NCBI RefSeq assembly: GCF_900604315.1
Contig: NZ_LR026979.1
Span: 100,023-164,022, forward strand
Direction of reading: 5' to 3'
From: [Erwinia] mediterraneensis
Lineage (GTDB): Bacteria; Pseudomonadota; Gammaproteobacteria; Enterobacterales; Enterobacteriaceae
Length of the DNA: 64,000 nucleotides
The notes beneath the pieces are model-generated. The model searched no databases, had not been told where the DNA came from, and saw only the letters and a list, made by a program, of their open reading frames with translations. A program made the translations under genes and the position numbers. The stretch's first letter is position 1. Each line of letters opens with the position of its first letter. Of this stretch, positions 53,037-63,245 are shown piece by piece.

Positions 53037-53071
53037 AATAAAAGAAAGCCGCTCTGCGTCTTTCTTTTATT
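53037..53071 (+). terminator. intrinsic terminator of the recombinase gene
   Basis: AATAAAAGAAAG (53037-53048) pairs perfectly over 12 bp with 53060-53071; the 3' arm itself is U-rich. Starts 12 bp after the recombinase stop. Confidence 0.8.
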
Positions 53072-53935
53072 ACCCTTGATGTCTTGGTAATTTTTTCTGA
53101 TCCCAAAAAGTTATCAACTTTTTCAGCTTCCTGATCTCTGATAGCATTTTTATATACCTTATTAGTTGAGTTAGTACAATAATTCTGTAGATATATTGTC
53201 TTCTTGAAATTTTGCATGGCTTTTGGCTATTGTTATCTGTTCAGGTAAAATACCGGCACTAGTGATGACCACATCAAGCGTTATCGATTTATCTTTTTTA
53301 TCTTTAACGGGTAATTATATAGCCAGGTTAGTTAAGGTTTATCTGACCGAGGAATTCCGTCGTTAATAATATATTTGTCATCTGCTGACCACTTTTCAGT
53401 CAGGATTTTTTTACAGCGCGCTGCATTCAGTTCATTTTTATATGGGCAGGAATTTTTACTGACAAGTGCGCATCAGGAAAAACGCCGCAGAGAGGAAAAT
53501 CTTCCGATTTCAATTAAGCTTGCCATCTTTTTTTCCGATATAAGTATGCATGACCGTTTTTTTATAGCAACCTCCTCTTTCGATCCATTAAAATGGAAGC
53601 TCATTATTAAACAGGATACTATGTATCTGCAAATGGAATTGATAGTAAATTTCAAAAGTGCAGGGCCGCTCCTGCCAATGCCCGCACTCAGACCCATTCA
53701 TTGTCGGAGTTCGTCATGCAGTCGCGGTAAAGTACAGGAGGCAGCATACGGATTTAGCAGAGGTCATCAGCGTCAAAATGCAGCGGATTACCGAACAGGA
53801 AAATTCATTATTTCAATAATTTTTGGCAATCCCATCCCTCGTTCTACTACCACTCAGATAGATAAACCTGGAAGCGGAACGAGGATAAAAATATAAAAAT
53901 CAATAAATAATATTACTAAGCATAAGGATTACACC
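53072..53935. other. AT-rich region with a possible remnant of a small gene
   Basis: 864 bp without a sound gene. A plus-strand frame that could start at a TTG (53375) and runs to 53896 has no ribosome site, but its last residues 'NPIPRSTTTQIDKPGSGTRI' resemble the start of the protein encoded at 54455 ('NHIPQHCEKTGTRTKI'), so it may contain the truncated 5' end of a paralogue. Confidence 0.4.
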
Positions 53936-54319
53936 ATGCAGATAGTAAAATATTTTCAGGCAAAAGTTTTACACAGCAGCCGTGCTGCATTCAATCTGGC
54001 AATGGAAAATAACAAATACCTTTCATTTGCAGAAAAAATTATCTCAGTTAAAAATGAAAACGCGCACCATAGTCTTATTAAAACACACACTGATTTGAAG
54101 AAAGGAATCTTGCCTTATAGTAAAATTGTTAAGTATGATATTTATTTGGGATGCATTTCGAAAGTTAAGCATCAGGACTGCCAAAGGAATGAACTTTTAG
54201 GATATAGCAACCTTCTTCCCAGACTGGAAGTAATCAAAAATAACGGAAACGATCACGTGTATTTCCTTCCATACAATAATAAACCAAAAAATATAACTAT
54301 TACTGCTTTTAAAGAGTAA
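53936..54319 (+). CDS. hypothetical protein, AT-rich islet gene
   Basis: 127 residues, AAGGAT nine bases before ATG 53936. Basic (pI high, many Lys), with Asn/His-rich composition and no membrane segment or signal peptide. Codon use is AT-rich, unlike the genes on either side of the islet, which suggests recent acquisition. I recognise no family. It is flanked by two sequences that look related to each other (ending at 53896 and starting at 54455), so it may be one half of a repeated two-gene module. Confidence 0.6.
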   Translation: MQIVKYFQAKVLHSSRAAFNLAMENNKYLSFAEKIISVKNENAHHSLIKTHTDLKKGILPYSKIVKYDIYLGCISKVKHQDCQRNELLGYSNLLPRLEVIKNNGNDHVYFLPYNNKPKNITITAFKE

Positions 54320-54454
54320 TAACCTGAGGTTCACGAGATTAGCACGCCTGTGGCATGAGCGGCACTGCTGCGTAGCTGCGTTTTTATACCATTTTTTTGA
54401 TAGAACTTCCATCATACTACAGGGAGTATGTATTTTTACCGCAGGAGTATCACC

Positions 54455-54906
54455 ATGCCATTTTATACAAACCATATCCCACAGCATTGCGAAAAAACAG
54501 GCACCAGAACGAAAATCACTGCTACCATCCCGAAAGATGGTAGCACCGTCAAAACGCTTGTGGGTAGTTTAAAAGGTGACTTTAATTGCGAATTTGGTGA
54601 TGTTTTTTATGTGGCGATATTTTAAAATTTCAATCACAGGCGAATAACCTTGTTGAAATTACCATCCCTGATAAAGTCAATCCAAAAGAATTACAGAGGT
54701 ATGCGCGAGCAACTAAACAGATCTTTAAAGAGGCCTGTCTACGTGCCCTTAAAAATCAAATAACTACTAATGGTAGAAACCATTCTGATGCTGTCGCAGA
54801 CAGGCCGATTAGGATTGCCTGTACGGCTTACCGAATAGCAAAAGCAGTTCAACATAATGAATCGGCACTATTGCAACCTAAATCAAGGGTAAGCAATAAT
54901 AAATAG
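54455..54906 (+). pseudogene. unknown islet gene interrupted by a frameshift
   Basis: AGGAG nine bases before ATG 54455 opens 56 codons ('MPFYTNHIPQHCEKTGTRTK', '...GDFNCEFGDVFYVAIF', stop). Immediately after, in another frame and with no start codon of its own, about 95 open codons continue ('ILKFQSQANNLVEITIPDKV' through 'RYARATKQIFKEACLRALKN' to 'SRVSNNK' at 54906). The switch falls after a run of six T at about 54601-54608. A one-base deletion in a gene of about 150 codons is the simplest reading. The family is unknown. Confidence 0.6.
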
Positions 54907-55162
54907 AAAAAATAAAAAAGCCATTTCCCAACAATGTCACTTTATCTTTCCTGTATGAAATCAGATAAAATGCATTAGTGATACTACACGACTCACTCCT
55001 GGTAGCACCTTTTATCCCTTCAAGAGATGACATTGTTCCTGAAACTTTATGGCTGCCGTTTTGGGTTCGATACAGGGATATGCCAGGACATATCAGGAAA
55101 CTGCGCAGTGGTGCCGGGTATAACACGCATGCATCAAGGATCACAGTGTAATGTGAACGCAT
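54878..55162 (-). pseudogene. PIN-domain toxin, truncated or degenerate
   Basis: The start 'MRSHYTVILDACVLYPAPLR' is the typical opening of a PIN-domain ribonuclease toxin, with the first catalytic Asp in 'ILDACVLYPAPLR'. Beyond residue 25 the similarity fades and the frame ends at 94 residues, against the usual 150-190, without the remaining acidic residues. It overlaps the antitoxin gene end by 22 bp, as in intact pairs. Confidence 0.65.
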
Positions 55163-55587
55163 GCGTAACCCTGTCCCAGTTCCTGATCCAGCGTCATCAG
55201 ACGATCAGCATGTAGTCGACTACGGTACGCCAGCACATCGGCAAAACGGATTTTACGCCGGTTCCCTGTCCGGTGATAAGGTAGCCCTCCCTTATCCAGT
55301 AGACGAATCAGGTTTGGACGGGAAATATTCAGCATATCGGCCGCTTCCTGAGGCACCTACAGATACCAGGCGCACGGCATTTCTTCACCCAGTTCTGTTA
55401 GCACATCAACCAGCATACGAAGCGTACTGACCAGAATGCTGGCATTATGGATAGCCCCATGTCTGTCGGTAACAGAAACCTGCTGAGTTTCAGCCCGCGC
55501 TTCAGGCACAGCAGAGAGCTCACGGCTGCACAGGCGGGCCAGTTCCGCCTCATGAACCGAGGGCAACCTGTTCTGCAAATTTGTCAT
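55141..55587 (-). pseudogene. excisionase-like HTH antitoxin of the PIN pair, interrupted by one stop codon
   Basis: GGGGAGAG precedes ATG 55587. The first 76 codons ('MTNLQNRLPSVHEAELARLC' to 'MPCAWYL') stop at a TAG (55357-55359), but the same frame goes on with 'VPQEAADMLNISRPNLIRLL' and 'GNRRKIRFADVLAYRSRLHA', a clear MerR/excisionase-type helix-turn-helix. The whole is the usual 148 residues of antitoxins that precede PIN toxins. The stop separates the DNA-binding domain, so regulation and probably neutralisation are lost together with the toxin. Confidence 0.75.
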
Positions 55588-55712
55588 ATCACTCTCCCCT
55601 TATTACTACACCATAATTATTTGCAATATCTGAAAGAGTCAGTGCTACGCAGAATGTTGCCCGGGTTGGAAGGCAATGGTTCATGGGGCGAACCCGACCG
55701 GCTACGCTCTCC

Positions 55713-57017
55713 TCAGGTTTTCTGCTCTACCGTCTGATAACCCCGGCTCAGTCGCAAAAACAGCATTGCCGTGGCCGCCAGGCCGCAGAGCGCCGCGCAC
55801 ATCAGCCACCAGCCGGGCGCGCTTTTGCTGCCGGTGAGCTGTACCAGCGCGGTGGAAATCGCCGGCGTCAGGCCGCCGAAAATCGCGGTCGCCAGACTAA
55901 AGGCGAGGGAAAAACCCACGGTACGCACATAGACCGGCATCACTTCGGTGAGCGCGGCCACCATCGCGCCGTTATACATACCAAAGAAGAACGAGAACCA
56001 CAGCAGCACCAGCGTCATGCGAGTAAAGTCCGGTGCCGATGTCAGCCAGGTCATGGCAGGCCAGGTGGTCGCCAGCGCCAGCAGGGTGATGCCCATTAAT
56101 ACCGCGCGACGGCCGATACGATCGGAAAGCGCCCCGCCGATCGGCAACCAGATAAAATTCGAGATGCCCACCAGCATGGTGACAATCAAACTGTCGCGCG
56201 CCGTCAGGTTAAGAACGCTTTTGCCGTAGGTCGGGGTATAGACGGTAATAAAGTAGAACGTGGTGGTGGTCATGGCGACCAGCAGCGTTCCGGCGATAAT
56301 CAGCCGCCAGTTCTGCATGATAGTGGCGAAGATCTCCCGTGTATCAGGGCGGTGCGTGCGTTGTAAAAACGCCTCGGTTTCCTGCAGCGAGCGGCGCAGC
56401 ACAAAGATCAGCGGAATAATCATACAGCCGATAAAGAACGGAATACGCCAGCCCCACTGCGCAATCTGATCGTGTCCCAGCAGTACGTTCAGGCTGTAAC
56501 CGATCAGCGCCGCCACCACGATCGCAATCTGCTGACTGGCGGATTGCCAGCTGGTGTAGAACCCTTTATTGCCAGGCGTAGCGATCTCCGAGAGATAGAC
56601 AGAGACGCCCCCCAGCTCAACGCCGGCAGAGAAGCCCTGCAGCAACCGCCCCAGCAGCACCAGCGCCGGTGCCAGGATGCCGATGGTTTCATACCCCGGC
56701 ACCAGCGCAATCAGCAGCGTGCCGCATCCCATAATAGCCAGCGTTACCATCAGCCCTTTGCGCCGTCCGATGCGATCGATATAGGCGCCGAGGATGATCG
56801 CCCCCACCGGTCGCATCAGAAAACCGGAGCCAAACACCGCGAAGGTGAGCATCAGCGAAGCGAATTCGCTGTCGGCAGGAAAAAAGGTGTGGGCGATATA
56901 GGTGGCATAAAAGCCAAACAGAAAAAAGTCGAACTGCTCAAGAAAATTACCGCTGGTAACACGGAGTATTGCGCCGAACGTGCCGGCGCGGGATAAGGGG
57001 GTTGTACGTTGATTCAT
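55713..57017 (-). CDS. tcuC: TcuC, tricarballylate:proton symporter (MHS-family MFS)
   Basis: 434 residues from ATG 57017 with GGAG at nine bases. '[20 protein letters not shown]', '[20 protein letters not shown]' and '[20 protein letters not shown]' are metabolite:H+ symporter features, and the gene order after tcuA and tcuB identifies it as TcuC. It takes up tricarballylate (or citrate analogues). Last gene of the operon. Confidence 0.92.
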   Translation of the reverse strand: MNQRTTPLSRAGTFGAILRVTSGNFLEQFDFFLFGFYATYIAHTFFPADSEFASLMLTFAVFGSGFLMRPVGAIILGAYIDRIGRRKGLMVTLAIMGCGTLLIALVPGYETIGILAPALVLLGRLLQGFSAGVELGGVSVYLSEIATPGNKGFYTSWQSASQQIAIVVAALIGYSLNVLLGHDQIAQWGWRIPFFIGCMIIPLIFVLRRSLQETEAFLQRTHRPDTREIFATIMQNWRLIIAGTLLVAMTTTTFYFITVYTPTYGKSVLNLTARDSLIVTMLVGISNFIWLPIGGALSDRIGRRAVLMGITLLALATTWPAMTWLTSAPDFTRMTLVLLWFSFFFGMYNGAMVAALTEVMPVYVRTVGFSLAFSLATAIFGGLTPAISTALVQLTGSKSAPGWWLMCAALCGLAATAMLFLRLSRGYQTVEQKT

Positions 57018-57070
57018 AGGGCAGATCTCCACAACAGCTCACTTGCTTGTTATCGGTAAGTGTTCCGGGC

Positions 57071-58210
57071 TTAGTCGCCAGCGACACCCGTGTTTTTTCC
57101 ACGTCGTTTTTCTATTGCCCACTTCAGCAATGCCGCGCTGCGGTAAAAGCCGTGGGCAAACTTGCCATAAGGGATGGTAAGAAACAGGGCCATCACTACG
57201 CCCAGGTGCAGCGCCAGCAATATTCCCATCCAGCCCGTGTCACGCCCGGCGAGCAGGCCCAGGCCGCTCAGGCTGGTCAGCAACAGCAGCAGAATAAAGC
57301 CGCGATCCATCGGTTTCTGGCGCGCGTCCCCCTGTTGCGGCGCGCGGCGCAGGTTCAGCCACAGCAGCCCTGCCGGGCCGACAATCAGCCCCACCCCGCC
57401 CAGGGTGCCCAGGATGACCGGCAGACTCCAGAAGGGATAAGGCGCTTCCACGCCAGCGATATAGTGATAGCCGGTCGCCACCAGCGTGGCGGCAAAGCAG
57501 AGCAGAAAACCATAAAAGGTCAGATGATGAAAACGCCGCCGCTGCAGGGTAAAGGCGTCATTTTCTTCGTTACACCCCTTGCCGTGGCCGCCGTCGAGGT
57601 ACTTCAGGGTGAGCGCGTTTTTCGACGCCTCCAGCCATTCAGGCGTCTGCGGCGTGCCGGGGGTAATTTCGCGCCAGAAGCGCATCACTCCCGCCATCAG
57701 CGCCACTATCGCCAGGGTAAATACCCCGCCAAACATCAGCGCCAGCAGGTTATGGGGGAAGATCTGGTAGAAATCCCCCGCCAGCGGCGGATGGATCAGC
57801 GATCCGGTTAACGCCAGCGCCAGCAACAAAAACAGCGACAAGCCAAAGGCCAGCGCCAGCGTGACCGTTGTTCCGGCGCGACGATACAGCGCGCCCAGCG
57901 CGGCGGGTTGAGCATAATACTGATAGGTTTCCAGCCGTACCTGCGCCATCGCCTGCGGTACATTGATGGCAAACTCATGGGGCGGCGCATACTGACAGGC
58001 ATGCAGGCAGGCGCCGCAGTTATGACAGAGGTTCGCCAGGTAGTTAATATCCGCTTTGCCAAAGGTCAGGCGCTGCGTCATGGCCGGAAAGACCGCACAA
58101 AAACCTTCGCAATAGCGGCAGGCGTTACAGACCTGCATCACCCGCTCGACTTCCGCTTCCGGTTCGCTCAGGATTTTTGCTTCAATAATCAGCTTCTCAA
58201 GCTGCTTCAT
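57071..58210 (-). CDS. tcuB: TcuB, Fe-S/haem membrane protein of tricarballylate oxidation
   Basis: 379 residues. Two CxxCxxCxxxC clusters ('[11 protein letters not shown]' and '[11 protein letters not shown]') near the N-terminus bind [4Fe-4S] centres; six or so membrane helices follow, with His residues fit for haem. In Salmonella TcuB reoxidises the FADH2 of TcuA and passes electrons to the quinone pool. Overlaps the end of tcuA by 14 bp. Confidence 0.93.
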   Translation of the reverse strand: MKQLEKLIIEAKILSEPEAEVERVMQVCNACRYCEGFCAVFPAMTQRLTFGKADINYLANLCHNCGACLHACQYAPPHEFAINVPQAMAQVRLETYQYYAQPAALGALYRRAGTTVTLALAFGLSLFLLLALALTGSLIHPPLAGDFYQIFPHNLLALMFGGVFTLAIVALMAGVMRFWREITPGTPQTPEWLEASKNALTLKYLDGGHGKGCNEENDAFTLQRRRFHHLTFYGFLLCFAATLVATGYHYIAGVEAPYPFWSLPVILGTLGGVGLIVGPAGLLWLNLRRAPQQGDARQKPMDRGFILLLLLTSLSGLGLLAGRDTGWMGILLALHLGVVMALFLTIPYGKFAHGFYRSAALLKWAIEKRRGKNTGVAGD

Positions 58211-59600
58211 CGCTCACCTCCCATCCCGCAGCCCGTGCGGCTTCTTTTCCTGCAATACGACCAAAGGTGGTGCCGATGGACATGCCCACCCCGGCGGTAT
58301 AGCCTTTGCCAAGAACATTTCCGGCCATCATTTCGCCGGCGACAAACAGATTACGGCTGGGTTGTCCGGCAAAATGCACCGCGGCGTGCTCATTCACTTT
58401 CAGGCCCAGGTAGGTAAAGGTGATGCCGGGACGCAGCGCGTAGCCGTAGTAGGGTGGTGTATCGATGGGTCGTGCCCAGTGCGTTTTTGGTGGTGTCAGC
58501 CCTGCGGTGGCGCAGTCATCCAGCCTGGTGTGATCGAAGTGGCCGGGCTGACAGGCCCGGTTATAGCGCGTTACGGTCTCGGTGAACTGCTGCGGATCCA
58601 GCCCCAGCTGGCGCGCCAGCCCCGGCAACGTGCCTGCCCGGCTGCCGGGGAAAACCGGCGGCATAAACTGCCCCAGCGCTTTGCTGTCGATAATGGAAAA
58701 ACCGATCTGATCGGGCTGCTGTGCCACCAGCCGTCCCCAGATGGCGTAGCGTTTCGGCCAGAAATCTTCTCCTTCATCATAGAAGCGTTGGGCATCACGA
58801 TTGACCACGATGCCTAATGAGACACAGTCGACTCGGGTGCAGATGCCGCCGTCATAAAGCGGCGCGCGCGCATCAATCGCGACACAATGCGACTGTGACG
58901 GATCGCCGATAATATCGGCGCCTGCGTCCATCATAAATTTGAGCAGCACGCCCTGATTGAAGCGCGTGCCGCGAATAAGAAAGTTATCGGCGGGCCACTC
59001 GCCCCTTTCATTCTGCCCCCAGGCTTCACGCAGCCAGGCGCGGTTGGATTCAAAACCACCTGCCGCCAGCACACAGCTTTTCGCCGTGATGCGCTCCTCG
59101 CCAGCCAGGGCAGCGACAAATTCCCCGTTTTGCAGCTCCAGCGCCTGTACCGGGGTGTTGTAGCGTATCTTCACGCCAAGCGTCTCTGCACTTCGGTAGT
59201 AAGCATTTACTAACGCCTTGCCGCCGCCCATAAAGAAAGCGTTGGTACGGGCGACGTGCAGCGCACCGGAGAGCGGCGGCTGAAAATTAACCCCGTGGCG
59301 GCGCATCCAGTCACGACAGGTTGAAGAGGTGCGGATCACCAGCCGCGCCAGCGCTTCGTTCGTCTGTCCGCCCGTCACGCGCCACAGATCCTGCCAGAAC
59401 TCCTCTTCCGGATAGCTCTCCACCAGCACATCCTGTGGCGCGTCATGCATACAACGCAGATTGCGCGTGTGCTGCGAGTTACCGCCGCGCCATTCCCGGG
59501 GAGCCGCCTCCAGCATCAGCACGGAGGCCCCCGCTTCTCTGGCCGTCAGCGCCGCGCATAATGCGGCATTTCCCCCGCCAATCACCAGTACATCGACCAT
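58197..59600 (-). CDS. tcuA: TcuA, FAD-dependent tricarballylate dehydrogenase
   Basis: 467 residues. FAD-binding '[20 protein letters not shown]' at the N-terminus, '[15 protein letters not shown]' and '[20 protein letters not shown]' at the C-terminus place it in the fumarate reductase/succinate dehydrogenase flavoprotein family, and the neighbours specify TcuA. It oxidises tricarballylate to cis-aconitate, removing an aconitase inhibitor and feeding the citric acid cycle. GGAGAG precedes the start. Confidence 0.93.
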   Translation of the reverse strand: MVDVLVIGGGNAALCAALTAREAGASVLMLEAAPREWRGGNSQHTRNLRCMHDAPQDVLVESYPEEEFWQDLWRVTGGQTNEALARLVIRTSSTCRDWMRRHGVNFQPPLSGALHVARTNAFFMGGGKALVNAYYRSAETLGVKIRYNTPVQALELQNGEFVAALAGEERITAKSCVLAAGGFESNRAWLREAWGQNERGEWPADNFLIRGTRFNQGVLLKFMMDAGADIIGDPSQSHCVAIDARAPLYDGGICTRVDCVSLGIVVNRDAQRFYDEGEDFWPKRYAIWGRLVAQQPDQIGFSIIDSKALGQFMPPVFPGSRAGTLPGLARQLGLDPQQFTETVTRYNRACQPGHFDHTRLDDCATAGLTPPKTHWARPIDTPPYYGYALRPGITFTYLGLKVNEHAAVHFAGQPSRNLFVAGEMMAGNVLGKGYTAGVGMSIGTTFGRIAGKEAARAAGWEVSDEAA

Positions 59601-59687
59601 TCATCTCTCCATTACAACCTGCTATTTGTTATGGAGAGTTAGACATACTGCCGGTACGGTCGCTATTGGGGATAACTTAACGGGGGT

Positions 59688-60614
59688 TCAGGATGTGTAA
59701 AGGGTCGCGCCTGGCCATACGCCCTGCTCGACCAGCTGCTGCATCACCCGGTTAAGCACTACCCGCGCCGCCAGTCCGGCGGGCGAGAGTTCATCATCTG
59801 AGAGGCTGACAAGAAAATTGGGGCGACTGAGCACCGGATTATGAATGCCGATCACCCGCAGGCCTTCATCGTGCACCCGGGAGAGCGCCGCGCCGGGTTG
59901 CAGGGTGGCCCCCAGCCCATGGCGCACTGCATCCATCAGCAGCGATAGTCCATCAATTTCTGTCACCATTTCCAGTTGAAGCGCATTTTCGTGACAGATC
60001 TCTTCCAGGCGATCGCGCAGGCCGTGGCCCTGGCTGGGCATAATCAGCGGAATAGCCGCAAGGGCGGTGGGCTCTGCCAGGTCGCCAGGCAGAGAAGCTA
60101 ACAACGTGTGGGTGCCAATCAGGAACAGCCGCTCTTCCAGCACCGCTCTGGCGCTCCAGCGCGTAATTTTGTCCTGCTGGAACACCACGGCCAGATCCAG
60201 CTGACGTGTGGTGATCATACGCGCCAGGTTGCCGGAGAGCGTTTCGATGATATGTAGCCGCACATCGGCATAGCTTTCACGCATCGCTTTAATAAAGGGC
60301 AGTCCCAGCACCGAGGCGGTACTGGGGGCCATCCCGACACTGACGTGGCCGGAGAGTCTTGCCTGACGCGCCGCCAGTACCGCATCATCAGCATGACGCA
60401 GCGCCAGTTGCGCCTGAGAATAGAATGCCAGTCCGGCATCGGTTGGAGTGACACCCCGTGAAGTGCGTTGCAGCAAACGGATCGCCAGTTCATTTTCCAG
60501 ACGACTGATTTGCTGACTGAGCGCCGAAACACCCATATCGAGATCGAGCGCGGCGCGCCCCATACTGCCGGTTTCCACAATACGCACAAAATAGCGTAAC
60601 TGGCGAAGCTCCAT
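59688..60614 (-). CDS. tcuR: TcuR, LysR-family regulator of tricarballylate utilisation
   Basis: 308 residues; LysR winged helix 'MELRQLRYFVRIVETGSMGR', 'LSQQISRLENELAIRLL', and full effector domain. It lies 87 bp upstream of and in line with tcuABC, as I recall for Salmonella, where TcuR activates the operon in response to tricarballylate. The inducer is taken from that system. Confidence 0.9.
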   Translation of the reverse strand: MELRQLRYFVRIVETGSMGRAALDLDMGVSALSQQISRLENELAIRLLQRTSRGVTPTDAGLAFYSQAQLALRHADDAVLAARQARLSGHVSVGMAPSTASVLGLPFIKAMRESYADVRLHIIETLSGNLARMITTRQLDLAVVFQQDKITRWSARAVLEERLFLIGTHTLLASLPGDLAEPTALAAIPLIMPSQGHGLRDRLEEICHENALQLEMVTEIDGLSLLMDAVRHGLGATLQPGAALSRVHDEGLRVIGIHNPVLSRPNFLVSLSDDELSPAGLAARVVLNRVMQQLVEQGVWPGATLYTS

Positions 60615-60699
60615 CCTGTCCTCCTGTTATCCGGAGCTTCAGCCAATACAGTTATTTTTACATTAATGCAACATTATACTGCGCGGTTCGCCCTGTTGC

Positions 60700-62079
60700 T
60701 TAGCGGTTCTGCCCGGCCATCAGCACATATTTCACCTGTACATACTCTTCAATACCGTAATAACTGCCTTCGCGCCCGTAGCCGGAAGCTTTGATGCCGC
60801 CAAAGGGCACCGATGCCGTCCCGACAGAACCGGAATTCAGGATCACCATCCCCGACTCCAGTTTTCTGGAAAGGCGGAATGCCCGGCCCACATCCCGGGT
60901 CCAGGCATAAGAGACCAGACCATATTCAGTATTGTTGGCGCAGCGGATCACTTCTTCCTCAGACGAGAAACGATAGATCGGGAACACCGGCCCGAAAATT
61001 TCGGTGTTGTGGATCGCAAAGCTATCGTCCAGATCGCACAGAATAGTAGGCTGATAAAAGAGTCCGCCTTTGACATCCGGCTTGCCGCCCAGCTTCACCG
61101 TTGCGCCACGCGCCACCGCCTCATCGACCAGAGACGTGACTTTATCCAGCGCCATCTGATTGATCAGCGGCCCTACAACAAACTCATCCTGCATCCCCTG
61201 ATCGACGCGGATTTTGCTCACTGCCGCCGTCAGACGCTCCACAAAGGTGTTATAGATGCCATCCTGAACAAACACACGGTTCGGTGAGATGCAGACCTGG
61301 CCTGAGTTACGCAGTTTCGCGTTCACCAGACCGGTTACCGCATCGTCCAGAGAGGCGTCGTCAAACACCAGGAAAGGCGCATTACCGCCCAGTTCCAGCG
61401 TCATTTTTTTCAGCGTTTCACCGCAGCGGCTGGCCAGCAGTTTGCCCACCCGGGTAGAACCGGTGAACGAAACTTTATGAATACGCGTATCGCTGGTAAA
61501 CGCTTCGCCTATCGCTTTCGGATCCCCGGTGACCATCTCAAACACACCTGAGGGAATGCCGGCTTCCCGCGCATACTCCAGCAGTTTCCAGGCCGTCAGC
61601 GGCGTCTCTTCTGCGGGTTTGATGATCATGGTGCAGCCAGCCGCCAGCGCGGTAGCGATCTTGCGAGTGATCATCATAAAAGGAAAGTTCCACGGCGTGA
61701 TGGCGGCTGTCGGCCCTACCGGCTCTTTCATCACCAGCACGCTGGCGTTAGGGTCGTGAGAAGGAATGGTGTCGCCATAAACGCGTTTTGCCTCTTCCGC
61801 ATACCATTCAATAAAACCGAGCCCATACTCGATTTCTCCCAGCGCTTCACTCAGGCACTTGCCGTTTTCTCTGACCATAATTTCAGCAAAAACACGTTTG
61901 TCGGCGCGCACCAGATCGTACCAGCGACGCAGAATCGTGCTGCGTTCGGTAGCCGTTTTTTGTGCCCAGGCAGGAAAGGCGGCACAGGTACGATCGATAG
62001 CCGCCGCCACTTCGGCTGCGCTCATCATCGGGGTTTGCCCAACGACTGATCCATCCGCAGGATTGATTACATCTATCAT
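60700..62079 (-). CDS. NAD(P)-dependent aldehyde dehydrogenase, succinate-semialdehyde dehydrogenase (GabD) type
   Basis: 459 residues. 'AITPWNFPFMMITRKIATAL' (N-169 type oxyanion Asn), 'KVSFTGSTRVGKLLA' (cofactor loop), catalytic Glu in 'TLELGGNAPFLVF' and catalytic Cys in 'NSGQVCISPNRV' are intact. The 'RNSGQVCISPNR' surroundings are typical of GabD-like enzymes. It is 85 bp upstream of tcuR on the same strand and divergent from a GcvA-like LysR gene, its likely regulator. The true aldehyde is unknown. Confidence 0.88.
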   Translation of the reverse strand: MIDVINPADGSVVGQTPMMSAAEVAAAIDRTCAAFPAWAQKTATERSTILRRWYDLVRADKRVFAEIMVRENGKCLSEALGEIEYGLGFIEWYAEEAKRVYGDTIPSHDPNASVLVMKEPVGPTAAITPWNFPFMMITRKIATALAAGCTMIIKPAEETPLTAWKLLEYAREAGIPSGVFEMVTGDPKAIGEAFTSDTRIHKVSFTGSTRVGKLLASRCGETLKKMTLELGGNAPFLVFDDASLDDAVTGLVNAKLRNSGQVCISPNRVFVQDGIYNTFVERLTAAVSKIRVDQGMQDEFVVGPLINQMALDKVTSLVDEAVARGATVKLGGKPDVKGGLFYQPTILCDLDDSFAIHNTEIFGPVFPIYRFSSEEEVIRCANNTEYGLVSYAWTRDVGRAFRLSRKLESGMVILNSGSVGTASVPFGGIKASGYGREGSYYGIEEYVQVKYVLMAGQNR

Positions 62080-62220
62080 TTCTCACCTCATACAGTTTGT
62101 ATTTCCCTGGAGACGCCCCTAAAGGGGGGGACGTCGTGTTGACGGGAATGATTGTCCTGCGTTGGCATAATGACGACAATCGATTAAAATTCCTCAAACG
62201 TTGAGAAAAACTCAAGGATA

Positions 62221-63135
62221 ATGACTGTGACGCGTGAGCTGCCGCCGTTGAATGCGCTGCTGGCTTTTGAATCTGTCGCCCGTACCGGCAGCGTACGCGC
62301 CGCCGCCGGGCATCTTTCTGTGACCCCCGGTGCGGTCAGCCGCCAGTTGCGCCTGCTGGAAGAGCATTTTGGTACGCAGCTGTTTCAGCGCCAGGGGCGC
62401 GGTCTGCTGCTTACCCATGCCGGCAGCGCTTACTTCCATCAAATCAGTATGCATTTCGACGGGCTGCGCCAGGCCGGGCAGATCTTGCACCGCAGCGCAG
62501 GGCGTACCGTTATCCGGCTGCACTCTTTTACCACCTTCGCCACCCGCTGGCTGGTTCCCCGTCTGACCGCCTTTCAGCTGGCGCACCCCGCTATTGATGT
62601 GCGGCTCACCACTGCCTCTGACTGGGATGACGCGGCGGATTTTGACGCGGCGATCCGCCTGGGAAACGGCGACTGGCCCCAGATGCATGCCACCCCGCTG
62701 GTGGAAAATCAGCTGGTGCCGGTCTGCCGCCCTACGCCAGGCCGCAAGGCAACGTTGAATCCTGAACAGCTGGCACAGCACACGCTGCTCAGGGTGCGCG
62801 GCCGTCCCGATGACTGGCAACGCTGGAGCGAGGCCTTTGGCGTTGATCTTAATCGCCTTACGCAGTGGCGTGAACTGGAAAGCTCAGCGCTGGCCTATCA
62901 GGCCGCTATGGAAGGCCAGGGGGTAGCGCTGGCGCAACGGGTACTGGTGGAAAATGAGCTTAAAGAAGGCACCCTGATTGCTATGGAAGGATGCCAGCTT
63001 GACTGCGGAAAACTGACCTATTATCTGGTGTGGAATCATGACTGCCCGAAAGCAGCTAACCTGCACCTGCTGGAACATTGGCTTACCCGGCAGGCCTCAT
63101 CCCCGGCGATAAGCTGTTATCCTGAACCCGGCTGA
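62221..63135 (+). CDS. LysR-family regulator, GcvA-like
   Basis: 304 residues. 'LPPLNALLAFESVARTGSVR' and 'LSVTPGAVSRQLRLLEEHFG' are the GcvA-type start; 'ASDWDDAADFDAAIRLGNGD' belongs to the same subgroup. It is divergent from the aldehyde dehydrogenase gene across 141 bp and likely controls it. The start ATG 62221 is preceded by AAGGATA. Confidence 0.9.
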   Translation: MTVTRELPPLNALLAFESVARTGSVRAAAGHLSVTPGAVSRQLRLLEEHFGTQLFQRQGRGLLLTHAGSAYFHQISMHFDGLRQAGQILHRSAGRTVIRLHSFTTFATRWLVPRLTAFQLAHPAIDVRLTTASDWDDAADFDAAIRLGNGDWPQMHATPLVENQLVPVCRPTPGRKATLNPEQLAQHTLLRVRGRPDDWQRWSEAFGVDLNRLTQWRELESSALAYQAAMEGQGVALAQRVLVENELKEGTLIAMEGCQLDCGKLTYYLVWNHDCPKAANLHLLEHWLTRQASSPAISCYPEPG

Positions 63136-63160
63136 CCTTAGCCCGACTTGACAACACAGC

Positions 63161-63180
63161 TACCTATTAGTAGGTTGGTA
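63161..63180. promoter_or_regulatory. TetR operator over the promoter of the right-edge TetR gene
   Basis: TACCTATTAGTAGGTTGGTA contains the palindrome ACCTA-N4-TAGGT. It lies just after a TTGACA -35 box (63148-63153), where a bound repressor would block the promoter. A related element is at 63878. Confidence 0.65.
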
Positions 63181-63245
63181 AAATATTGGCGCGGTCAGCC
63201 CGCGCTCATACGACTCCCTAATCATCATGGCCAGGAAGGATGGGT

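Noticed and set aside
53375..53896. 173-codon plus-strand frame with TTG start
   Set aside because: No ribosome site and mixed, non-protein-like composition. Only its last 20 residues look meaningful, so it is described as a possible remnant rather than a gene.
54455..54906. Programmed ribosomal frameshifting
   Set aside because: No canonical slippery heptamer (X-XXY-YYZ) with a downstream pseudoknot was seen at the T6 run. A simple deletion is more likely in a region full of decayed genes.
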